From Candidatus Thiodiazotropha sp. (GTDB lineage: Bacteria; Pseudomonadota; Gammaproteobacteria; Chromatiales; Chromatiaceae), in the NCBI GenBank assembly GCA_023838465.1, contig JAIVEQ010000015.1, positions 1-64,000 on the forward strand: a stretch of 64,000 nt of DNA, read 5' to 3'. Shown here in pieces: positions 51,479 to 62,297 of the stretch. Each line of letters opens with the position of its first letter. The first letter of the stretch is position 1. The position numbers and the translations under genes are program-made. A model generated the notes under the pieces. The model was not told the DNA's origin, did not search any database, and saw only the letters and a list, made by a program, of their open reading frames with translations.

Positions 51479-52659
51479 GATCGCCTCCTTTTGCCACTCT
51501 TAGTCACCATCAGACGAGACTCGGAATCGATGCGTAGCAAAAGTGCGATCACCATGCAGACAACAATGATGCTGTTGCCACCATAACTCATGAACGGTAG
51601 GGTCAGACCTTTGGTAGGCAACATGCCTACATTCACACCAATATTGATAAATGCCTGCATCCCGACCCACAAACCGAGGCCGTATGCTGTGTAGGTTGAG
51701 AAACGTTGTCCGACTGCTTCTGCCCTGACACCGATCTGAAAGGCCCGCCAGGTGATAAAAACAAACAGCAGAATCACCCCGAGGGTACCGATCAAACCAA
51801 ACTCTTCCCCCACCACGGCCATGATGAAATCGGTATGTGCTTCCGGAAGATAAAACTGCTTCTGAATACCGTTCCCCAGACCGACCCCTGAAATTTCACC
51901 ACGGCCAAAGGCGATCAGTGCCTGGGAGAGTTGAAAATCTGTATTGAATGGATCATCCCAGGGATTCAGGTAGGTGGTCATGCGTTGCCACCGATAGGGA
52001 GAGAAATAGATCAGTGCCCATCCGGCAACACCCGCAAATAGAATTAGTGTGGCAAATTGGTAGAGTACAACTCCACCGAGAAAAAGCATCCCTATGGCAG
52101 TGGCGAACAACACCACAGTGGTACCGAAATCCGGTTGTAGCAGGATTAAGGAGCTGGTGATAATCAGTAAAAGCATCGGCTTTGCGAATCCCCAGAATGA
52201 GCGTGCAACTTCATCCTGGCGACGTACCAGATAACCAGCCATGTAGAGCACCATGAAGAGTTTCATGAACTCTGAGCTTTGCAAATTAAAGACACCCAGC
52301 GGTATCCAACGGGTCGCCCCATTCACTGTCTTGCCTATGCCCGGCACCAACAACAACAACAGCAACAACATACCGAGGAAGACCAGCAGTGGTCCCGCCT
52401 TCTGCCACTGTTCCATCGGTACGCGGAACATCAGCAATCCGCTAACCACCCCAAGCAACATGGCAAACAGATGGCGATAGACGTAAAAGAAAGGCGAGCC
52501 TGCCAAACGATCACCGACAGTCATTGAGGCCGAAGAGACCATCACCAAACCAAAACAGAGCAGGAGTACCGCAGCACCCAGAAGCCACCAGTCGACACGC
52601 GGCCGGTTGGGTCTGCTGGTACGGGCATCAAGCGCTTGTGGACGTGGCATGGTAATCAT
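51463..52659 (-). CDS. ftsW: Cell-division lipid II polymerase FtsW
   Basis: SEDS-family membrane glycosyltransferase working with FtsI at the division septum. The 398-residue product has about ten membrane segments, LLLQPDFGTTVVLFATAIGM (about 170-189) with the catalytic Asp, and PTKGLTLPFMSYGGNS near 350, both SEDS hallmarks. A basic N terminus precedes the first helix. The ATG at 52659 overlaps the murD end by 4 bases; an internal ATG three codons later is also possible. Confidence 0.95.
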   Translation of the reverse strand: MITMPRPQALDARTSRPNRPRVDWWLLGAAVLLLCFGLVMVSSASMTVGDRLAGSPFFYVYRHLFAMLLGVVSGLLMFRVPMEQWQKAGPLLVFLGMLLLLLLLVPGIGKTVNGATRWIPLGVFNLQSSEFMKLFMVLYMAGYLVRRQDEVARSFWGFAKPMLLLIITSSLILLQPDFGTTVVLFATAIGMLFLGGVVLYQFATLILFAGVAGWALIYFSPYRWQRMTTYLNPWDDPFNTDFQLSQALIAFGRGEISGVGLGNGIQKQFYLPEAHTDFIMAVVGEEFGLIGTLGVILLFVFITWRAFQIGVRAEAVGQRFSTYTAYGLGLWVGMQAFINIGVNVGMLPTKGLTLPFMSYGGNSIIVVCMVIALLLRIDSESRLMVTKSGKRRRSWSLM

Positions 52660-54011
52660 GCAGAGAGCGCCTCCACCGCCTGAATAAACGCCTCTCCCCG
52701 GGCCTCGAAATCTTTAAACATATCGAAGCTGGCACAGGCAGGTGAGAGAAGGACACGATCTCCAGGTTGGGCAAACTCCACTGCCTGCTGCACCGCCTCG
52801 GTGAGGCTAGTCGCATGCATCAAGGGACAATGTCCGATCAATGCTGACTCTATAAGCGATGCATCCCGACCGATCAGGATAACCGCCCGTGCAGTCCTTT
52901 CGACAACCGGAGCCAAAGCAGAAAAATCGGCATCCTTACACTCGCCCCCCGCAATCAAAATACTACGACTGGTACCGCTATCAGGATGAAGTCCTTCCAA
53001 TGCGGCAACGGTCGCTCCCACATTGGTACCTTTTGAGTCGTTGTACCAACGTAGGCCCCGCTTATCAGCGATCCATTGGGTACGGTGGGGCAGGCCTGAA
53101 TAACTGCGTAACGCCGCCAACATGTCATTTTGCGGTAGTCCGACAGCACTGCCTAGCGCCAGCGCAGCCAGAGCATTTGCCACATTGTGGCGACCGGGTA
53201 TGCGCAATTCACTGACCGGCATCAGTGGAGTATGACCTTCACTCAACCAACTGACGCCATCACGCTCATGGAGGCCGAAATCACTCCCTGAGGGTGTCTT
53301 CAGAGTAAAACCAACCGTTGTTGCCTGCTGATTGGCCATCCCGGCAACCCTGGGATCGTCGCGATTGATGACTGTTACCTCAGTTCCGTCATACAGCGTT
53401 GCCTTGGTACTGGCATAAGCATCAACATCCCTATAGCGATCCATATGGTCAGGGGAGATATTCAATACAACAGCTGCCGTCGGTGTCAGCGACCAGGTAC
53501 TCTCAAGCTGGAAGCTGGACAACTCAAGCACATACAACTCAACCGCTTCATCCAGAAGAGCAAGTGCCGGCTCTCCCAGGTTGCCGCCAATCGCTACCCT
53601 GACACCTGCCATGCGCGCCATCTCACCCAATAGGGTAGTCACCGTGCTCTTACCGTTAGATCCCGTGATCGCAACAACTGGCGCCTTGACCGCTCTGGCA
53701 AATAACTCCACATCACCAACGATCTCTATACCCTGTTCTCTGGCCGCTTGAATCAGCGGTTCATCAAGGGATATCCCCGGACTCACCACCAGTTGGCTGG
53801 CTGCCTGAAAAGCCTCAGGCTGAAAACCACCAAGAAACAGTGCCATGTCCGGAAATTCCTTGCGTAGCGCCTCCAGGCCCGGCGGCTGCTCACGACTATC
53901 AGTCACTGCCAGTGAAACACCTTGAGCTGCGAGATGACGCACACATGAGAGCCCTGTCACACCGAGACCGACGATCAGCGTCTTTCCTGGTTTTGTCTCT
54001 TGTTGCGTCAT
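52656..54011 (-). CDS. murD: UDP-N-acetylmuramoylalanine--D-glutamate ligase
   Basis: Adds D-Glu to UDP-MurNAc-L-Ala. From the chosen ATG at 54011 the product has 451 residues and starts [20 protein letters not shown]; this ATG overlaps the mraY stop (ATGA), whereas a frame open to 54098 would run back into mraY. The P-loop is [17 protein letters not shown] (about 114-130), with LELSSFQLE and NDSKGTNVGAT later. Length is typical. Confidence 0.96.
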   Translation of the reverse strand: MTQQETKPGKTLIVGLGVTGLSCVRHLAAQGVSLAVTDSREQPPGLEALRKEFPDMALFLGGFQPEAFQAASQLVVSPGISLDEPLIQAAREQGIEIVGDVELFARAVKAPVVAITGSNGKSTVTTLLGEMARMAGVRVAIGGNLGEPALALLDEAVELYVLELSSFQLESTWSLTPTAAVVLNISPDHMDRYRDVDAYASTKATLYDGTEVTVINRDDPRVAGMANQQATTVGFTLKTPSGSDFGLHERDGVSWLSEGHTPLMPVSELRIPGRHNVANALAALALGSAVGLPQNDMLAALRSYSGLPHRTQWIADKRGLRWYNDSKGTNVGATVAALEGLHPDSGTSRSILIAGGECKDADFSALAPVVERTARAVILIGRDASLIESALIGHCPLMHATSLTEAVQQAVEFAQPGDRVLLSPACASFDMFKDFEARGEAFIQAVEALSA

Positions 54012-55093
54012 CAACGTATCTTCAGACTGGCTAAACCGACCAGCACCAAAATAACGGTGATGATCCAGAAACGAACAATAACCCGGGGCTCGGGCCAACC
54101 CTTGAGCTCAAAATGGTGATGCAATGGCGCCATACGGAAGATCCGCTTTCCGGTCAACTTGTAGGAGGCAACCTGCAGCACGACGGATACCGTCTCCACA
54201 ACGAACACCCCACCCATGATGAACAGTACAATCTCCTGACGCACTGCTACGGACACCACTCCCAGTGCGGCACCTAAGGCCAATGCACCCACATCCCCCA
54301 TGAAGACCTGAGCGGGGTAGGTGTTAAACCACAGAAATCCCAAACCGGCTCCAACCAATGAAGCACAGAAGACAATCAACTCCCCAACACCTGGCAAAAA
54401 AGGAATCTTCAGGTAAGCCGCAAAATCGGCGTGTCCGGTGACATAGGCGATGACGCCCAACGCACCACCTACCATCACCGTCGGTAAAATCGCTAAACCA
54501 TCCAAGCCATCAGTAAGGTTGACTGCATTGGATGAACCGACGATCACCAGGTAACTAAAAAGAATAAACACAGGACCCCAGTCAAGAGAGACATCCTTCA
54601 AATAGGGAATAAGCAGGGCAGTCTCCATCGATGAACTGGCCGTGTAGTAGAAAACCAAAGAGGCTCCTAAACCCGCTACCGATTGCCAAAAATATTTCCA
54701 GCGCGCCGCCAATCCTTTAGGGTCATTCAAAACAAGCTTCTTGTAGTCATCAACCAATCCGATGAGTCCGAAAATCATCGTTACGATCAGTACGATCCAG
54801 ACATAATGGTTTCCAAGATCGGACCAAAGCAGGGTCGCTATGGCGATAGCCACCAGGATAAGTGCACCGCCCATGGTGGGGGTTCCGGCTTTGGAAAAGT
54901 GCGTCTCAGGACCATCGTCGCGCACTGTCTGGCCTATCTGGTGAAAACTGAGTCGGCGTATCATCATCGGACCGAGCGCGAGTGAAATCAGCAGCGCGGT
55001 CAGCACGCCCAGAATGGTGCGTAGGGTCAGGTATTGAAATACCCGAAAAGCACTGTCGAATTGAGCAAGCCAATCGGTAAGATAGAGCAACAC
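54011..55093 (-). CDS. mraY: Phospho-N-acetylmuramoyl-pentapeptide-transferase MraY
   Basis: Inner-membrane enzyme making lipid I from UDP-MurNAc-pentapeptide and undecaprenyl phosphate. The 360-residue product has ten predicted membrane helices, the Mg-binding VDDYKKL (about 114-120), [14 protein letters not shown] (about 188-201) and [16 protein letters not shown] (about 319-334). It lies 2 bases after murF and overlaps murD by 3 bases. Confidence 0.97.
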   Translation of the reverse strand: MLLYLTDWLAQFDSAFRVFQYLTLRTILGVLTALLISLALGPMMIRRLSFHQIGQTVRDDGPETHFSKAGTPTMGGALILVAIAIATLLWSDLGNHYVWIVLIVTMIFGLIGLVDDYKKLVLNDPKGLAARWKYFWQSVAGLGASLVFYYTASSSMETALLIPYLKDVSLDWGPVFILFSYLVIVGSSNAVNLTDGLDGLAILPTVMVGGALGVIAYVTGHADFAAYLKIPFLPGVGELIVFCASLVGAGLGFLWFNTYPAQVFMGDVGALALGAALGVVSVAVRQEIVLFIMGGVFVVETVSVVLQVASYKLTGKRIFRMAPLHHHFELKGWPEPRVIVRFWIITVILVLVGLASLKIR

Positions 55094-55095
55094 AG

Positions 55096-56463
55096 TCAGC
55101 CCCTCCCCTTATCCATCAAACACTCGACCACCCGCTCCATCGCTGCGCTTCGAGAACCTTTGATCAACACAGTGTCACCCTGATTGACCGATTTATTGAG
55201 TGTATTTACAAGCTTGTCCAATTCAGAATAGGCCTCACCCCCACTACCAAAGCTTTGCGCCGCATGCTGGCTCAGGGACCCTAGGGTATAGAGATGGGAC
55301 AAACCAGCCTGCTTTGCCCTGAATCCAATTTGGCTGTGCAGGGTTACGGATTGATCACCTAACTCTGCCAGATCGCCTAATACCAGATATTGATCGCCTG
55401 GCGCGCTCCGCAAAAAATCAATCGCTGCATCCACCGAGTCGGGATTCGCGTTATAACTGTCATCGATGAGATGAAAACCAGCCGGTGCATTGAGTAATTG
55501 CATACGCCCCACGACCGGTTCCACCGCTGCAAGCCCTTGTACGATCTCTTTGCTTGAACAACCCATTGCCAGAGCTGCAGCAATCGCAGCCAATCCATTC
55601 ATCAGATTATGGTGTCCGGCCAGAGAGAGTCGTACTTCGAATGTCTCGTCCTGAAAAGTGACCCGCATGTAGTTATAAAAACCCGTTTCTGTCCAACGCA
55701 TTTCGGCCTGGGCCAGATCACTGCGTACACCGGCACGCTTCGATGTACCGAAGGTCAACAGTCGACGTTCACCCAGCAGCTCTCGCCAGAGAGGAAAATA
55801 GTCATCGTCGGCATTCAATACGGCAATGCCTGTGGGTTTAAGTCCAGTGAGAATTTCCCCTTTTGCCTGAGCAACGCCCTGCAGGTCGCCAAAACCCTCC
55901 AGGTGAGCTGCTCCCGCGTTATTGATCAGGGCTACATCAGGGTGGGCGATCTGGCTTAAGTAGCCGATTTCACCTGGATGGTTGGCTCCCAACTCCACCA
56001 CGGCATAGCGCTCATCCTGCAACCGCAGGAGTGTCAAGGGCAGGCCTATGTCGTTGTTCAGATTGCCCTGGGTTGCCAGCACGGGGCCACGGATTCGGAG
56101 TATGGCAGCAAGTAACTCTTTGACCGTTGTCTTTCCATTGCTCCCGGTAATGGCTACCAACGGCACTTCGAATCTTGCCCGCCAGAGCCCTGCCAATCGA
56201 CCTAAACCGAGGCGTGAATCCGTCACCCTGATTTGAGGTATCTCTCTATTCTGTGGCTCACTCACCATCGCTGCCACAGCCCCTTTATCGATTGCCTGAC
56301 CAATATAACTATGCCCATCGAAGCGTGGTCCCTGTAAGGCAACATAGAGATCATTCTGCTGCAGGGTGCGGCTGTCGGTGCTGACTGAACCAAAGCTGAC
56401 ATCATCACCGATCAACTCAGCGTTCAGACCTTCCACCACTTGAGAGAGTCGTAGACTATTCAT
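55096..56463 (-). CDS. murF: UDP-N-acetylmuramoyl-tripeptide--D-alanyl-D-alanine ligase
   Basis: Adds D-Ala-D-Ala to the muramyl tripeptide, completing the pentapeptide. The 455-residue product has the P-loop [18 protein letters not shown] (about 103-120), [14 protein letters not shown] and [15 protein letters not shown] near 330. Its start overlaps murE by 8 bases and the end is 2 bases before mraY. Confidence 0.96.
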   Translation of the reverse strand: MNSLRLSQVVEGLNAELIGDDVSFGSVSTDSRTLQQNDLYVALQGPRFDGHSYIGQAIDKGAVAAMVSEPQNREIPQIRVTDSRLGLGRLAGLWRARFEVPLVAITGSNGKTTVKELLAAILRIRGPVLATQGNLNNDIGLPLTLLRLQDERYAVVELGANHPGEIGYLSQIAHPDVALINNAGAAHLEGFGDLQGVAQAKGEILTGLKPTGIAVLNADDDYFPLWRELLGERRLLTFGTSKRAGVRSDLAQAEMRWTETGFYNYMRVTFQDETFEVRLSLAGHHNLMNGLAAIAAALAMGCSSKEIVQGLAAVEPVVGRMQLLNAPAGFHLIDDSYNANPDSVDAAIDFLRSAPGDQYLVLGDLAELGDQSVTLHSQIGFRAKQAGLSHLYTLGSLSQHAAQSFGSGGEAYSELDKLVNTLNKSVNQGDTVLIKGSRSAAMERVVECLMDKGRG

Positions 56464-57997
56464 CGATTCCCCCTTGCCAATCGTTCAGTGCAGCCGACAC
56501 CTGTTCACGATCATCAAAATGGAGCACCTGCTCAGCAACAAGCTGGTAATCCTCATGGCCTTTACCCGCCACCAGTACCAGATCCCCAGGAGACGCAGCT
56601 GCGACCGCAACATGAATAGCGCGACCTCGATCAGGCTCGACATACACCTTGTCAGGCTCACTTAGACCGGCCAGAATCTGGCGGATTATTTCGCCACTCG
56701 GTTCACCACGCGGGTTGTCATCAGTGACATAGAGTTGATCTGCAAGCTTTTCGGCCACACCTCCCATCAGCGGGCGCTTGCCCCGATCCCGATCGCCACC
56801 ACAACCGAACACAACGCTTAATCGACCGGGACAATGCTTACGCAAGGCCTGCAAGGCCTTTTCCAACGCATCCGGTGTATGGGCATAATCCACTACCACA
56901 CCAGGTCTCTCTTCACCACCCAACAACTCCATACGGCCCGGGACAGTATGCAATCCTGCCATCACCTTCAATGCCCGCTGTAACGCCCAACCCTTATGCA
57001 ACAACACAAGCAACACGGCCAGCACATTAGCGGCATTGAACCGACCAAGAAGAGGCGTCTCCAGCACGCCCTCACCGCAGTGACTTGAGATATCAATCTT
57101 CATACCCTGAGTGGAGGGTTCGATCCGTTCAGCCCGCGCCCAGCCTGTCAAGCCAACCGGCAACGGCTCTGTTGGCTCAATGCTATAACCCAGCACCTCC
57201 ACAGAATCCGCCAGTGACCCAATGAGCTGAGAGCCAAAGGTGTCATCCAGGTTGATCACAGCACTGGTAAGATCCGGCATATTAAACAACCGTTGCTTGG
57301 CCGCCGCATAGTTCTCCAGGGTTTCGTGATAATCGAAGTGATCACGGCTGAGATTGGTAAAGATCGCACTGTCGAATTGCACGGCTGCAGCGCGATCCTG
57401 ATCCAATGCATGGGAAGAGACCTCCATAGTGAGTGCCTGCACACCCTGCTGAAGCAGCTCTGCCAACAGCTTTTGCAAAGTCACTGCATCGGGCGTTGTA
57501 TACCCGGTTGCAGTCAGTTGCCCTGGCAGCCCTACCCCCAATGTCCCCATAATGGCGCAAGGGATCTCACTCATCAGCGCCTGAGCCAATAGTTGGCTGA
57601 TACTGGTTTTACCATTTGTACCGGTAATCCCATACACCGTCATAAATCGACTGGGGTGCCCGTAAAAAAGGGCAGCAATCTGACTCACGCGCTGCGAAAG
57701 CTGTGGAATGGCTATCAGCGGCACCGACAAATTCAGTTGCACTGCGATACGATCCACTTCACCACCATCAGGCTCCCAGGCAATCGCCGAGGCACCCTGT
57801 GACACTGCCTGCTCTGTAAAAGCCAGTCCGTGTTGATGCTCCCCGGTACAGGCAAGAAAAAGAGATCCTGGTGTCACTTGACGACTGTCAAGAGCAATGC
57901 CAGTCACATCCCGATCATCAGTCGCCGGTACGGTAACAATGCCATTCAATAGTGAGGCCAATGTATGAAAAGCTGTCATCTGCTCGGCAGCCATCAT
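56456..57997 (-). CDS. murE: UDP-N-acetylmuramoyl-L-alanyl-D-glutamate--2,6-diaminopimelate ligase
   Basis: Adds the third residue of the stem peptide. The 513-residue product has the P-loop GITGTNGKTSISQLL (about 122-136) and the DNPR motif in VTDDNPRGEPSGEI (about 425-438), which marks meso-diaminopimelate specificity as expected for a Gram-negative wall. A start at the second Met or at MTAFHTLAS, six codons in, is possible. It overlaps ftsI by 4 bases and murF by 8. Confidence 0.96.
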   Translation of the reverse strand: MMAAEQMTAFHTLASLLNGIVTVPATDDRDVTGIALDSRQVTPGSLFLACTGEHQHGLAFTEQAVSQGASAIAWEPDGGEVDRIAVQLNLSVPLIAIPQLSQRVSQIAALFYGHPSRFMTVYGITGTNGKTSISQLLAQALMSEIPCAIMGTLGVGLPGQLTATGYTTPDAVTLQKLLAELLQQGVQALTMEVSSHALDQDRAAAVQFDSAIFTNLSRDHFDYHETLENYAAAKQRLFNMPDLTSAVINLDDTFGSQLIGSLADSVEVLGYSIEPTEPLPVGLTGWARAERIEPSTQGMKIDISSHCGEGVLETPLLGRFNAANVLAVLLVLLHKGWALQRALKVMAGLHTVPGRMELLGGEERPGVVVDYAHTPDALEKALQALRKHCPGRLSVVFGCGGDRDRGKRPLMGGVAEKLADQLYVTDDNPRGEPSGEIIRQILAGLSEPDKVYVEPDRGRAIHVAVAAASPGDLVLVAGKGHEDYQLVAEQVLHFDDREQVSAALNDWQGGIDE

Positions 57998-59730
57998 TGT
58001 TTGTCCCCCACCCGAGCCATCAGCGTATGCTCATGCCAAGGTTTGTCGGGCGGAATATTCATCAGCCGTAGCGCACCACTCATCACCTTGGAGAACACAG
58101 GACCCGCCACCAGACCACCGTAATACTCTTTGCCCCGCGGTTCATCGATAAACACAGCCATCACCAAACGTGGATCACTGGCAGGCGCCAGACCGACAAA
58201 CAAAGAGAGATATTTATCCTCCGAATAGCCACCCGCCACCGATTTCTTAGCCGTTCCTGTCTTACCAGCCACCCGGTAACCGGGGACCGCTGCCTGAGGA
58301 GCTGTCCCCTCACTGGTTACCACAGCCTCCAACATCTTAACCACTGTCCTGGCTGTGCTCTGACGTATCACCCGTTCACCCTCAACCGGCTGTTCCTGCT
58401 TCAATAACGATACCGGCAGACGCACACCATCATTGGCCAACACCGCATAGGCCCTGGCGAGCTGCAAGGGTGTCACTGAGAGACCATAACCAAATGAGAG
58501 CGTAGCCTGCTCGAAGCTGGACCAGTCTGAAAAATGGGGTAGACGTCCACTCGATTCACCGGGGAACTGACTGTATGGGCTCTCACCAAAACCCAGATTG
58601 GCATAGAGCTTCCATAACGTCTCCGGCTTCAGAGAGAGAGCGATTTTGCTTGCCCCCACATTGCTCGACTTGCGCAATACCGTAGCCACATCGATCATGC
58701 CGTAGTTACGCGGATCTCTAACCAGATAGCGGCCTACTTTCATCTGTCCGGGGGAGACATCAATCGGTGTATCAGGTTTAAATCGACCCATCTCCACGGC
58801 AGCTGCCACGGTAAATGGCTTAATGGTGGAACCCGGCTCAAAGACATCGGTTACCACTCGATTGCGAAGACTGCTGGAACGACGCCCACGCAGTGCGTTC
58901 GGGTTGTATGACGGGCTGTTGACCATCGCCAGAATCTCACCACTGCGGCTATCCAGAATCACCGCCGAACCCGAGCGTGCACGGTGCTTACTGACTGCAG
59001 CCTTGAGTTCACGGTAAGCAAGAAACTGCAACCGGCGATCAATGCTTAACACCAAATCCTTGCCCGGGGATGGACTCTGTATATTTTCTACCTGGGTCAC
59101 CACCCGACCCTTACCATCCTTGATGACTCGTTTCGCTCCCGAGCTACCGCTCAACCAATCATCATAAGCCAGCTCCATTCCCTCTTGGCCCTGATCATCG
59201 ATATTGGTAAAACCAACCATCTGCGACATCACTTCGCTACTGGGATAAAAACGACGGTATTCAGACAGCAGATCAATGCCATCAAGGTCGAGTGCACGAA
59301 CTTGCTCGGCCAGATCAGGATTGATACGTCGCTTAAGATAGACAAAGGAACGTTCGCTTGAGAGAAGGCGACGCAACCGGTCAGGGTCGAGACTGAGGGT
59401 TGATGCCAAGGCGCCTATCGTTACATTATCATTTTTAATAACTCTTGGATTGGCAGCCACACTCTTGACCGGGGTACTGATCGCCAAGGGTTCGCCATTC
59501 CGATCAGTGATCATGCCTCGACTTGCACTGACTGTCATGGTGCGCAGGTAACGCCGTTCACCCTGTTCCTGCAGAAAGGCTGTCTCGAATACCTGGCGAT
59601 CCAAAGATTGCCAAACCAATGAGCTGAAGGCCAGCCCTATCACTGAAAGCACAGTGATACGCCGAGCACGATAGCTCGGTAACCTGACAATGCCAGCCTG
59701 GTTGGTTTTTCTCTTCTTCGCACCCGCCAT
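57994..59730 (-). CDS. ftsI: Peptidoglycan D,D-transpeptidase FtsI (PBP3)
   Basis: Septal class B penicillin-binding protein that cross-links new peptidoglycan, partner of FtsW. The 578-residue product has a basic N terminus, one membrane segment (about 26-45), a pedestal domain and the transpeptidase domain with SxxK EPGSTIKPF (catalytic Ser near 297), SSN in RKSSNVGASK (about 350) and KTGTAKK (about 487). It lies 4 bases after ftsL and overlaps murE by 4. Confidence 0.97.
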   Translation of the reverse strand: MAGAKKRKTNQAGIVRLPSYRARRITVLSVIGLAFSSLVWQSLDRQVFETAFLQEQGERRYLRTMTVSASRGMITDRNGEPLAISTPVKSVAANPRVIKNDNVTIGALASTLSLDPDRLRRLLSSERSFVYLKRRINPDLAEQVRALDLDGIDLLSEYRRFYPSSEVMSQMVGFTNIDDQGQEGMELAYDDWLSGSSGAKRVIKDGKGRVVTQVENIQSPSPGKDLVLSIDRRLQFLAYRELKAAVSKHRARSGSAVILDSRSGEILAMVNSPSYNPNALRGRRSSSLRNRVVTDVFEPGSTIKPFTVAAAVEMGRFKPDTPIDVSPGQMKVGRYLVRDPRNYGMIDVATVLRKSSNVGASKIALSLKPETLWKLYANLGFGESPYSQFPGESSGRLPHFSDWSSFEQATLSFGYGLSVTPLQLARAYAVLANDGVRLPVSLLKQEQPVEGERVIRQSTARTVVKMLEAVVTSEGTAPQAAVPGYRVAGKTGTAKKSVAGGYSEDKYLSLFVGLAPASDPRLVMAVFIDEPRGKEYYGGLVAGPVFSKVMSGALRLMNIPPDKPWHEHTLMARVGDKQ

Positions 59731-59734
59731 TTTA

Positions 59735-60007
59735 CTAGCGCCTAATCACTACGATTTCATTAAAATTGGGCAGATGCATTTTCAATCTGTCCCGTGCCTT
59801 TTTTTCCACTTCCGAATGGGTGGCCAGAGTGCTCTCTTCCAACTGCAAACGCCCCCACTCGATACCGATGCGCTCCTGCTCCGCCTGTATCTCCTGCAAC
59901 GCTACAAAGTGTTTGCGACTGAGATACTTGCTGTAGACAACTGCCACTGCAGAGGCCAGCACAGCTACCACCAGCAACCCGAACAACCAGTAACCGGTAC
60001 GACTCAA
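59735..60007 (-). CDS. ftsL: Cell division protein FtsL
   Basis: Small bitopic divisome protein that joins FtsB and FtsQ. The 90-residue product has one membrane segment (about 5-25, [20 protein letters not shown]) followed by a periplasmic coiled coil rich in Gln, Glu and Leu ([18 protein letters not shown]) up to about 70. Sequence conservation is low in this family; size, topology and position between rsmH and ftsI support the call. It overlaps rsmH by 4 bases. Confidence 0.9.
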   Translation of the reverse strand: MSRTGYWLFGLLVVAVLASAVAVVYSKYLSRKHFVALQEIQAEQERIGIEWGRLQLEESTLATHSEVEKKARDRLKMHLPNFNEIVVIRR

Positions 60008-60933
60008 GAGAGTCGCTCCGCAATACGCAAAACCGCGCTACGTGAGCGGGGATTGATCTCAATTTCCTCTGCACTTGGGCGAATCGCCTTGCCCACCAAA
60101 CGTAAGCGTGGTTGCAGCTGATCCTGAGTGACCGGCACACCAGGTGGAAATCGGTCGCCTCTCGCCTGTTCACGCATAAAGCGTTTGACCAGACGATCCT
60201 CAAGTGAGTGAAAACTGATGACCACCAATCGGCCACCTACCACCAATACATCCAAAATATACTGCAACGATTTCTGCAGCGCATCCAACTCACCATTGAT
60301 GAAGATCCTTATCGCCTGAAAACTACGTGTCGCTGGGTGCTTGCCCTTTTCCCATGAGGGATTGGCCTGACTCACGATCTCTGCCAACCGCAGGGTGGTG
60401 GTGATAGGTTGAATATCCCTCGCCTCCACAATAGCCCGCGCAATTCGTTTTGCATGCCGCTCCTCACCATACTCTTTCAGAACCTTCCCGATCTCCTTCA
60501 TCTCAGCCTGAGCCAACCATGCGGCAGCCGACATACCACTATTCGGATCCATACGCATATCCAGAGGCCCATCCTTAGTAAAACTGAAGCCACGCTCTGC
60601 CTGATCCAGTTGAGGCGAGGAAACCCCCAAGTCCAGCAAGATGCCATCGACCTGTCCCGTCACACCCAACTGTTCTGCCACATCCGCTAACACGGCGAAG
60701 CTCTCCTGTACGATGTGAAAGCGTGCATCCTGACCAAACTGTTTACGCCCGTAAGTCACGGCATCAGGATCTCTATCAATGGCGATTAAACGCCCCTGGT
60801 TATCCAGTGCGTCCAAAATCAGGCGGCTGTGCCCGCCTCGTCCAAACGTGCCATCCAGGTAGATACCTGCCGGGTCTATCCTCAGCGCCTCAATGGAGGG
60901 CTGCAGCAGTACCGAAAAATGTTCCTGCTTCAT
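60004..60933 (-). CDS. rsmH: 16S rRNA (cytosine1402-N4)-methyltransferase RsmH
   Basis: Adds the N4 methyl group to C1402 of 16S rRNA near the P site. The 309-residue product has [13 protein letters not shown] near the start, the SAM-binding [15 protein letters not shown] (about 27-41), [18 protein letters not shown] (about 105-122) and [16 protein letters not shown] near 245. It overlaps mraZ by one base and ftsL by 4. Confidence 0.97.
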   Translation of the reverse strand: MKQEHFSVLLQPSIEALRIDPAGIYLDGTFGRGGHSRLILDALDNQGRLIAIDRDPDAVTYGRKQFGQDARFHIVQESFAVLADVAEQLGVTGQVDGILLDLGVSSPQLDQAERGFSFTKDGPLDMRMDPNSGMSAAAWLAQAEMKEIGKVLKEYGEERHAKRIARAIVEARDIQPITTTLRLAEIVSQANPSWEKGKHPATRSFQAIRIFINGELDALQKSLQYILDVLVVGGRLVVISFHSLEDRLVKRFMREQARGDRFPPGVPVTQDQLQPRLRLVGKAIRPSAEEIEINPRSRSAVLRIAERLS

Positions 60934-61388
60934 CAGATCGAAAGCGACTTAAACTCTGCCGGCAGATCGAGCTTGTTGAGATCCACCTTCGCCAGCCAGG
61001 CCTCTTGCCTGCTATTCCAGGTCTCCTCATCCCATAACTCAAATTTGTTAATTTGCCCCACAAGGGCAACTTTTTTGTTGAGCTCGGCAAATCGACGTAA
61101 CTCTTGTGGAAGTAGAATCCGACCTTGACTATCCATATCGATATCATGAGCATTACCGATATAGAGTCGCTGCAAGTTGCGCGCAGACTCATCAAATGAA
61201 GGTAGTGCCTTGAGCTTATCTTCGATCTCGAGCCAAGTCGGCTTGGGATAGATCAACAGGCAGTGATCCTTATCAACGGTAATCACCAACTCAGAAGCAC
61301 AGGAAGCCACCAGCTGATCGCGATACTTTGTCGGTATTGCGAGCCGCCCTTTGGCATCCAGATTGAGTGATGAAACCCCGCGAAACAA
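60933..61388 (-). CDS. mraZ: Transcriptional regulator MraZ
   Basis: DNA-binding repressor of the dcw cluster, binding direct repeats in its own promoter. The 151-residue product has two AbrB-like domains marked by [15 protein letters not shown] (about 10-24) and [16 protein letters not shown] (about 85-100). It is the first gene of the cluster. Its leader carries four 10-bp repeats of the kind MraZ recognises, so autoregulation is likely. Confidence 0.96.
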   Translation of the reverse strand: MFRGVSSLNLDAKGRLAIPTKYRDQLVASCASELVITVDKDHCLLIYPKPTWLEIEDKLKALPSFDESARNLQRLYIGNAHDIDMDSQGRILLPQELRRFAELNKKVALVGQINKFELWDEETWNSRQEAWLAKVDLNKLDLPAEFKSLSI

Positions 61389-61411
61389 AATCAGCGCCCC
61401 TTAGATGGATT

Positions 61412-61451
61412 GATTTTCCCTGATTTCCCACATTCTTCCACTTCAACCCAT
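61412..61451 (-). promoter_or_regulatory. MraZ operator: four 10-bp direct repeats
   Basis: Read on the minus strand, four adjacent 10-mers follow each other: ATGGGTTGAA, GTGGAAGAAT, GTGGGAAATC and AGGGAAAATC (61442-61451, 61432-61441, 61422-61431, 61412-61421). Each carries a TGGG/TGGA/AGGG-type core at the same phase, the known spacing of MraZ boxes. They lie just downstream of the -10 box, where bound MraZ would block transcription. Confidence 0.8.
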
Positions 61452-61479
61452 ATTAGGACCCGACTTACCACCTTGTCAA
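61450..61479 (-). promoter_or_regulatory. Sigma-70 promoter of the dcw cluster
   Basis: On the minus strand TTGACA (61474-61479) is followed by an 18-bp spacer and TAATAT (61450-61455). The expected start is near 61443, giving a leader of about 55 nt that contains the MraZ repeats. Confidence 0.75.
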
Positions 61480-61641
61480 GGTTAATGTCATGAAAACTCT
61501 TTTCTGCTCAGTGGCTTAGGTGTGCATCCGAAGGAAGCGAACAGGCACAGCTAACCACTGCAAATACAGCAATATGGCCTAATAACCTAATGTAGTTTGT
61601 GAAGTGTTAGAGGGTTATCCACAGGAAGTGGCATTGAGTGG

Positions 61642-62016
61642 AAGCGGGAGCCGGCCTATAAGCCGGGTTCTGTCAAGGACAGCCATTCATCTGGGATGTG
61701 CGTCACCGCACACCTCATGCAACCTACCCAGGAACAGTGCGGGCCGCACTTTCATATACCCGAAGGTATACATGTCCCTCTATTTGGTCTTGCTCCGGGT
61801 GGGGTTTACCCTGCCATCGCTGTTGCCAGCCATGCGGTGCGCTCTTACCGCACCATTTCACCCTTACCAGCAACCAAGGCCACTGGCGGTATATTTTCTG
61901 CGGCACTTTCCGTAGGCTTTCGCCTCCCAGGCGTTACCTGGCACCCTGCCCAATGGAGCCCGGACTTTCCTCCACACCGCTAAGCGATACAGCGACTGTC
62001 CGGCCGACTCCCTGCA
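61642..62016 (-). ncRNA. rnpB: RNase P RNA (class A)
   Basis: Catalytic RNA that matures tRNA 5' ends. On the minus strand the 5' part has GACAGTCGCTG, then GAGGAAAGTCCGGGCTCC (around 61960-61975), the universal P4 5' element; the 3' part has ACAGAACCCGGCTTATAGGC (around 61655-61672) next to the end. The ends pair through GGGAGTCGGCC and GGCCGGCTCCC, closing P1. Size about 370 nt is normal for class A. Ends are set from this pairing and may shift by a few bases. It lies between the dcw promoter region and an accessory region, on the same strand as mraZ. Confidence 0.95.
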
Positions 62017-62297
62017 TCCACTCTAGGGGTTTATGCCGTCTCTGACAAGCTTCATGACACCATCCAGCCAGATCAGATTAAAGCAAGAAGGACGGGGCAG
62101 CGTCTATATTATAGATATAGTGTCAATCGCCCCCCCGATTTTAACGCTGATGGCATTAAATTGAGAATTTTCAATGCAAACAGTTAATTTTCTGATTATT
62201 TTGCCGCAATAATAGATGAAGCCCCTTGCATAGCAACATGCAGGAACTTTGGCACAATGCAGTATCGGTCTACCGAGAGTAGTTGAGAGGTAACACC

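Noticed and set aside
54012..54098. 29-codon N-terminal extension of murD
   Set aside because: It lies within mraY, and the ATG at 54011 overlaps the mraY stop and matches the family start.
61615..61623. Perfect DnaA box TTATCCACA
   Set aside because: Only one box, no AT-rich unwinding region and no dnaA/dnaN nearby; a 9-mer can occur by chance.
62249..62264. Sigma-54-like TTGGCAC before the small membrane protein
   Set aside because: The -12 element TTGC is not at the required spacing.
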